Origin: Nitrospirillum amazonense
GTDB lineage: Bacteria; Pseudomonadota; Alphaproteobacteria; Azospirillales; Azospirillaceae
Assembly: GCF_007828045.1 (NCBI RefSeq)
Contig: NZ_VITN01000024.1
Location: 1 to 64,000, forward strand
Reading direction: 5' to 3'
Length of the DNA stretch: 64,000 nucleotides
Each line of letters opens with the position of its first letter. The stretch's first letter is position 1. Below, piece by piece: positions 60,364 through 64,000 of the stretch. The translations under genes were made by a program, and so were the position numbers. Under the pieces are notes generated by a model. The model made no database searches, had not been told where the DNA came from, and saw only the letters and a list, made by a program, of their open reading frames with translations.

Positions 60364-60833
60364 ACCGCCTCATGCTTATGGTGATCGCGGGCAGCATGGC
60401 CATGGTGTCCGGCACGAGCGTGGCCGAACAGGCCAAAATCGAACGCCTGAATCCGGACACGATGCCGAAATCGCCCTTCAAGTCGCAGGCCGTCGTCGTC
60501 GATAACGCCGGCAAGTTTGTGCACATCGCCGGCGAGACGGCGGTCGCGACCAACTTCCATGTCCAGGGTGACACGCTGGACGGGCAGTTGACCGACGCCC
60601 TGCAGAATTTCGATTACGCTCTGGCGGCAGCGAAAAGCGACCGCGACCACGTGGTGGCGTTGAACGTCTTCTTCGTCGCGAAGTCGGGCGAAGAGCCGAA
60701 GACCATCACGCCGCGATTACAGGCCTATTTCAAGGACCACGGCTATCCGGCCGTCACCTTCATTGGCACTCCCGCGCTCGTGGCGCCCGGCATGCTGATC
60801 GAGATCGAAGGCACGGCGACTGTCCCCAATTGA
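60360..60833 (+). CDS. Exported single-domain Rid-family protein
   Basis: 157 residues; the ATG at 60360 overlaps the stop of the small CxxC gene. A short Sec signal (MLMVIAGSMAMVSGTSVA-EQ) precedes one Rid domain: FVHIAGETAV, LTDALQNFDYAL and DHVVALNVFFV, and a terminal LIEIEGTATV strand. The loop holding the catalytic Arg of RidA reads YPAVTFIG, so the Arg is Val. It should be periplasmic. It is co-transcribed with the third megasynthase and with the next Rid gene 16 bases downstream, which ties it to product maturation rather than to general metabolism. Confidence 0.85.
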   Translation: MNRLMLMVIAGSMAMVSGTSVAEQAKIERLNPDTMPKSPFKSQAVVVDNAGKFVHIAGETAVATNFHVQGDTLDGQLTDALQNFDYALAAAKSDRDHVVALNVFFVAKSGEEPKTITPRLQAYFKDHGYPAVTFIGTPALVAPGMLIEIEGTATVPN

Positions 60834-60849
60834 GGTCGAGGAGGCGACA

Positions 60850-61338
60850 TTGAAAAAGGGTTTTCTGACCGCCGCCGCCGTCATCGGCATCCTGTCCGGC
60901 CCGGCGACTGCGGAGATCGTGAAGTGGAATCCGGAAAAGTTGTTCAACAGTTCCGAATTTTCCCACGTCGTCACCTCGGACCAACGGTCCCGCGTCGTTT
61001 TTATCTCGGCCCAGGGACCCATATTGCCGGACGGCACGGTCATCCTGTCCAACCGGGTCAAGGCGCAGACCAAGCAGGTCCTGGAAAACCTCACCCAAGC
61101 GCTGGCAGCGGCCGGCGCGAAGCCCGAGGACATCGTCCGCATCCACATCTACGTGACGGACTACCAAGTCGGACAGGGCATCATCATCTCAGGCGAGATG
61201 CGCAAGTTCTTCAATTACCAGATGCCGACTTCGTCCTTCATCCCGGTCAGCCAGCTAGAATTCCCTGGCGCGATCCTGGAGATCGACGCCATCGCCGAGC
61301 CGGGACGCGCGGCGCAAACGGTGAAGGCCGGCTTATGA
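60850..61338 (+). CDS. Exported single-domain Rid-family protein (TTG start)
   Basis: 162 residues. GAGGAGG ends 5 bases before a TTG at 60850, which is followed by a clean signal peptide (KKGFLTAAAVIGILSGPATA-E). The Rid domain has VVFISAQGPILPDG, TKQVLENLTQALAAAG, EDIVRIHIYV and ILEIDAIAEP. The catalytic-Arg loop is MPTSSFIP, with Ser at the Arg position. It is the last gene of the plus-strand megasynthase operon and convergent with the tandem Rid gene at 61413. Confidence 0.87.
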   Translation: MKKGFLTAAAVIGILSGPATAEIVKWNPEKLFNSSEFSHVVTSDQRSRVVFISAQGPILPDGTVILSNRVKAQTKQVLENLTQALAAAGAKPEDIVRIHIYVTDYQVGQGIIISGEMRKFFNYQMPTSSFIPVSQLEFPGAILEIDAIAEPGRAAQTVKAGL

Positions 61339-61371
61339 GGGGGGGGGAATGCGCGCCGATCGCGGGGGTGG

Positions 61372-61395
61372 CCCCGGTGCGACGGGGCACCGGGG
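61372..61395. terminator. GC-rich hairpin between convergent Rid genes
   Basis: A 9-bp perfect stem (ccccggtgc at 61372-61380 with gcaccgggg at 61387-61395) and a 6-base loop, placed between the stops of two convergent genes. No T-run follows, so it is a candidate bidirectional, probably Rho-assisted, terminator. Confidence 0.4.
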
Positions 61396-61412
61396 GCAAA
61401 CCATGGGCGGCA

Positions 61413-62294
61413 TCAGCGCGCGACCGGTACCATACGCGCCTCGCCCGCCAAGACGACGGCCGTGCCGTCGGGGTTGTCGGCGACCAGCGGCTTGATGACC
61501 AGTTGGGCGGGGGATTGCGCCCCTTCGGCCCGGAACGCTGCCTTGATCGATTGTTCGGCCGCGGCGACGTCCTGGTGGTCGTCGATGAAGGCGGTCAATT
61601 GCGCCACGCTGTCCAACTGGGTGCCGGCGAAGACCAGAACGCTTTTCAGGTTGGCGACGGCGGCCGAAATCTGGTGGTCGGCGCCGGCTGCCTTCCCGGT
61701 GATACCGCCGAACAGGACGATACGCTTGCCCGCCGCCCGCTGGCGCGCCTTGGCGTCGACCAGCAGGTCCGGCGGTATGCTGCTGCGGTCCACATAACGC
61801 ACGTTGACGATGACGGAACTGCCGCCTGCGTCCAGTTGGCGCACGCCCACCAGGGTGGTGATGGGGTAGTCGATGGCCCCGTCCACCCCGATCATCGAGC
61901 CGTTACGGATCGAGAAGTAGGATTTCAAGATCTCCTCGATGCGCCGGTGCTGAGTGCCGCCGCCGCTGAGGTAGCTAATGTCCAGCCGGATGATGGACTG
62001 CCGCCGGGCGGCGTCGCGTTCCAACTGCCGGTCCAGTTCGGCCAGCGCGGCCTTCAACTGCTCTGCCACTGTGCCTCGCGCTGGCGGGACGACGCGTCGG
62101 TCGATCGTCGTGACCCAGCTTTCCTCGGATACCGCGAAGGATGTCGTGCCACGGGGCAGGCCAGGCGGGTTGACGTACTGAAGCGGCAGAAGGGTGCCCG
62201 ACGGGTCAGGCGAACTGGCGGCCGCAGTGATTCCGGAAACCATGGTGAGAGATGATAGGATTAATGGAAGTAACAATGCGTGTATTGATTTCAT
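61413..62294 (-). CDS. Exported tandem Rid-domain protein (catalytic Arg lost)
   Basis: 293 residues from the ATG at 62294 (AGGA 8 bases upstream; two ATGs further up lack a site). A signal peptide ends around ITAAA-SS. Two Rid-like domains follow, about 38-170 and 180-290. It is a paralogue of the tandem Rid protein at 12191-13159: both share YxNPxGLPR, a VxT..W-x-K/T opening, the EILKSYF/DVLKAYF helix and the DYPxxTxVG loop. Here that loop is DYPITTLVG, with Thr where the other has Arg145. It is transcribed toward the plus-strand operon from an AT-rich upstream region. Confidence 0.85.
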   Translation of the reverse strand: MKSIHALLLPLILSSLTMVSGITAAASSPDPSGTLLPLQYVNPPGLPRGTTSFAVSEESWVTTIDRRVVPPARGTVAEQLKAALAELDRQLERDAARRQSIIRLDISYLSGGGTQHRRIEEILKSYFSIRNGSMIGVDGAIDYPITTLVGVRQLDAGGSSVIVNVRYVDRSSIPPDLLVDAKARQRAAGKRIVLFGGITGKAAGADHQISAAVANLKSVLVFAGTQLDSVAQLTAFIDDHQDVAAAEQSIKAAFRAEGAQSPAQLVIKPLVADNPDGTAVVLAGEARMVPVAR

Positions 62295-62600
62295 TTCTTT
62301 GATCCTATCGGTCATCATTTGGTTGTTTGTCTATGAATTCTGATAATTAATCAGAATTTCCGCATTAATATCCTTATGCATCATGATGTTTAGGTGCTGA
62401 TATGAACTTTGACCGCAAGGAATTTTTGACGCGAAATAATAAAATGCAGAAGTGATAATTAGTATATTATACCTTAGAGATATTAATTAAAAATATCTCT
62501 TTGTGCGCCATTTGATAAATTTGTCTGATTGTTTTTATATATTTCGATTTCTCTTGTTTTCGTTTGTGCCGTGAGGCCGATCTAAGAAAGAGGTGGGAAG
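62295..62600. other. AT-rich divergent intergenic region
   Basis: About 300 bases, strongly A/T-rich, between the minus-strand tandem Rid gene and the plus-strand lipoprotein gene. It presumably contains both promoters. No gene or defined operator is visible. Confidence 0.35.
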
Positions 62601-63548
62601 ATGGGGCGGAAAATGGGAACTGGAAAATGGATGTTCTGCGCCGTCGCGGGATCGCTTCTCGCGGCTTGCGCCTCATCGGGGGTGGCGCCGCCGGAGACCT
62701 ACGACGCCCGTGCCGCCCGGGCGCGGCAATCGCTGGACCATGCCGTGGCAGTGGTGCGGAGTAGCCTGGACCCGGCGAAGCTTGAGGTCGCGAAGGTGGC
62801 CGAAATGACATCGGCCGGCCGCATAGATCCCATCGATCCGGAACCCATGACAGCGGCGCTGAAGACACTGATCCGGTCCGACGGCAATCTCAGGGACGCA
62901 ACTATCCTCACCTGTGATGAATGGGTGCGCGGCCTCGTGGTCCAGAATAAGTCCATCGTCCCGGTGGCGCTTGACTTCCATGACCAGCACAAGCGGGTAC
63001 GCATGGTCTTTGATCGCGACCTGACGGAACCGGGGCACGACGGCTATTGGGACGACCCCGCGTTCACCACCATAAACGGGCCCAGCCTGACCGTGCGGCA
63101 GCGCCTGCTCTATCACGGGGCGCCGCGCGGCGTGCTGATCGCCACAGTCAGCCTGGCTGATATTTCGCGGCAGTTCGAAAAGGATGCCGACGACACCGGC
63201 GCGCGCAGCTTCATCCTGTCGGGTGACCGCGTCCTGGCCCATCCGACCTTAGCGCGCGCGTTTTCGGCGGGATCGCCCCCTGTCGGTGGCACCGCGCCGA
63301 CCGTCCATGACCTCAATGACAGGGTGCTGGCCGCGCGCGGTTCCGGCCGGATCGTGCCCAACGCTGGCCCTGGCGTAGGCAGGGAAACGGCGGAGATTGT
63401 TTCCCTCGATGGCCAGGATTTTCTGATCCAGACGCGGGAACTGCGGGGTTACGGCCCGAAGGGCCAGACTATCGGCACGTATGTGTCGCTCGCGGACGTC
63501 ACTGACTTCCACGGGCCGCGCGCGGCGCTGGCGCAAAGTCGTCCTTGA
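62601..63548 (+). CDS. Lipoprotein with a Cache-like sensor domain
   Basis: 315 residues; GAGG lies 7 bases before the ATG. The N-terminus has a lipobox (LLAAC, Cys23), so the mature protein is a periplasm-facing lipoprotein. The middle (about 130-200) contains the blocks YWDDPAFTTINGPSLTVRQ and YHGAPRGVLIATVSLADIS, resembling the extracellular Cache domain at the start of some bacterial adenylate/guanylate cyclases. In those enzymes a membrane helix and catalytic domain follow. Here the protein ends right after the sensor region (GTYVSLADVTDF). It may bind a ligand and signal through a partner, or be a remnant of a receptor. It lies 52 bases upstream of the secreted esterase and may be outside the biosynthetic locus. 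Confidence 0.65.
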   Translation: MGRKMGTGKWMFCAVAGSLLAACASSGVAPPETYDARAARARQSLDHAVAVVRSSLDPAKLEVAKVAEMTSAGRIDPIDPEPMTAALKTLIRSDGNLRDATILTCDEWVRGLVVQNKSIVPVALDFHDQHKRVRMVFDRDLTEPGHDGYWDDPAFTTINGPSLTVRQRLLYHGAPRGVLIATVSLADISRQFEKDADDTGARSFILSGDRVLAHPTLARAFSAGSPPVGGTAPTVHDLNDRVLAARGSGRIVPNAGPGVGRETAEIVSLDGQDFLIQTRELRGYGPKGQTIGTYVSLADVTDFHGPRAALAQSRP

Positions 63549-63600
63549 GGCGGCTGTGTGGCGGTGCGTAGGCGATCTACCGGAATGGTCTTGGAAAAGG

Positions 63601-64000
63601 ATGGCGGCGATGCGCATGTGGTTGAGGATGATGGCGGTCATGGCGGCGCTGGCGTGTTGCGCCGCGGCGCGGGCCCAGGACTGCCCCGGGGTCGAGGCGC
63701 TGCGCGGCGCCGCCCTCTTGGTCAGCTACGGGGGGGTGGATTTCTCCGTTTCCGTTCCCGAGAAATGTCGCGCCATGCAATGCGGGCTGATCGTGGACGT
63801 TCATGGGGCGACTATGACGGTCGATGAGCAGGAACGTGCCTTTCATTTGCGCGGCCTTGGGGCCGCCGCCGAAGGCTACGGCGCCCCCAGCCCCTACATT
63901 GTGGTCCAGCCCCAGGCGCCGGGCCACCCACCCCAGTGGCGGCCGGATCTGAGCGAGACGGTGATGGGCTTCGCCAAATGCGTCAGCGCGGCGTTGAACG
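63601..64000 (+). CDS. Secreted esterase/polyhydroxybutyrate-depolymerase-like protein, 5' part
   Basis: An open frame from the ATG at 63601 (or the ATG at 63610, which has better spacing from GGAAAAGG) to the window end without a stop, 133 codons. A signal peptide with a Met/Ala/Leu core ends in AAARA-QD. The mature part starts with CPGVEAL and has CGLIVDVHGATMT followed by IVVQPQAPGHPPQW, the pattern of the oxyanion region in LpqC/PHB-depolymerase-type alpha/beta hydrolases. The catalytic Ser elbow lies beyond the window. It overlaps shadow frames on both strands and is downstream of the Cache lipoprotein. Confidence 0.6.
   Translation, partial: MAAMRMWLRMMAVMAALACCAAARAQDCPGVEALRGAALLVSYGGVDFSVSVPEKCRAMQCGLIVDVHGATMTVDEQERAFHLRGLGAAAEGYGAPSPYIVVQPQAPGHPPQWRPDLSETVMGFAKCVSAALN

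Noticed and set aside
1-64000. tRNA or rRNA genes, CRISPR arrays, TonB-dependent receptor, phosphopantetheinyl transferase or dedicated regulator
   Set aside because: I looked for them because of the context and saw no supporting sequence. Small or diverged examples could be missed by eye.

Overview
The window is a GC-rich proteobacterial segment. Exported Rid-family proteins, a large autotransporter-type adhesin and the overall gene style suggest an alphaproteobacterium, possibly of the Azospirillum/Niveispirillum kind, but no rRNA or housekeeping marker is present to prove it. Nearly all of it, from about 5.9 kb to 62.3 kb, reads as one specialised-metabolite locus: a fatty-acid-primed hybrid NRPS/PKS system with unusual tailoring genes. 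I do not recognise it as a described cluster.

Left edge (1-5.7 kb): the first 1010 codons of a minus-strand repeat-rich adhesin, a broken IS256-type transposase, an exported alpha/beta hydrolase and a DUF1801 protein. Export and loading block (5.9-14.0 kb): an MFS transporter, then on the minus strand two exported Rid proteins, a stand-alone condensation protein, a fatty acyl-AMP ligase with its own carrier domain, and a cytochrome P450. Kynurenine and acylase block (14.1-20.5 kb, minus): kynurenine 3-monooxygenase, a tryptophan 2,3-dioxygenase family protein, and a very large penicillin-acylase-type Ntn hydrolase read in one frame with a c-type haem protein. The three are joined by 4-base stop/start overlaps. 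Divergent from them are MbtH and a type II thioesterase.

Megasynthases: a minus-strand pair (30144-46772 and 22447-30147) and one plus-strand protein (50178-60080). Read in order, the domains are FAAL-ACP-C-A1-PCP-KS-AT-ACP-C-A2(Ser, with FkbM methyltransferase)-PCP-Cy-A3(Cys, with methyltransferase)-PCP, then dock-C-A4-PCP-KS-AT-degenerate KR-ACP, then dock-C-vestigial C-A5(Gly)-PCP-KS-AT-KR-ACP-TE. The specificity residues, read by eye, give Ser, Cys and Gly with good confidence. A1 resembles the kynurenine code I recall from daptomycin, which fits the two kynurenine-pathway genes. A4 is unassigned.

Just upstream of the third megasynthase lie a helical-plus-cupin protein laid out like SznF and a YqcI/YcgG-family protein. 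Both belong to families known from N-hydroxylation and N-N bond chemistry, so the product may carry a diazeniumdiolate or N-nitroso group. The right end adds three more exported Rid proteins, a small CxxC protein, a Cache-type lipoprotein and the start of a secreted esterase.

Working model (inference): a fatty acyl chain is loaded by FAAL, the chain is extended through an aromatic kynurenine-like residue, malonate, (O-methyl)serine, a cysteine-derived thiazoline, an unknown amino acid, malonate, glycine and malonate, and is released by the TE. After export, the acylase removes the lipid, and the exported Rid proteins and c-haem domain act on the product in the periplasm, much as pyoverdine is matured. 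No TonB receptor, dedicated regulator or phosphopantetheinyl transferase was seen in this window.
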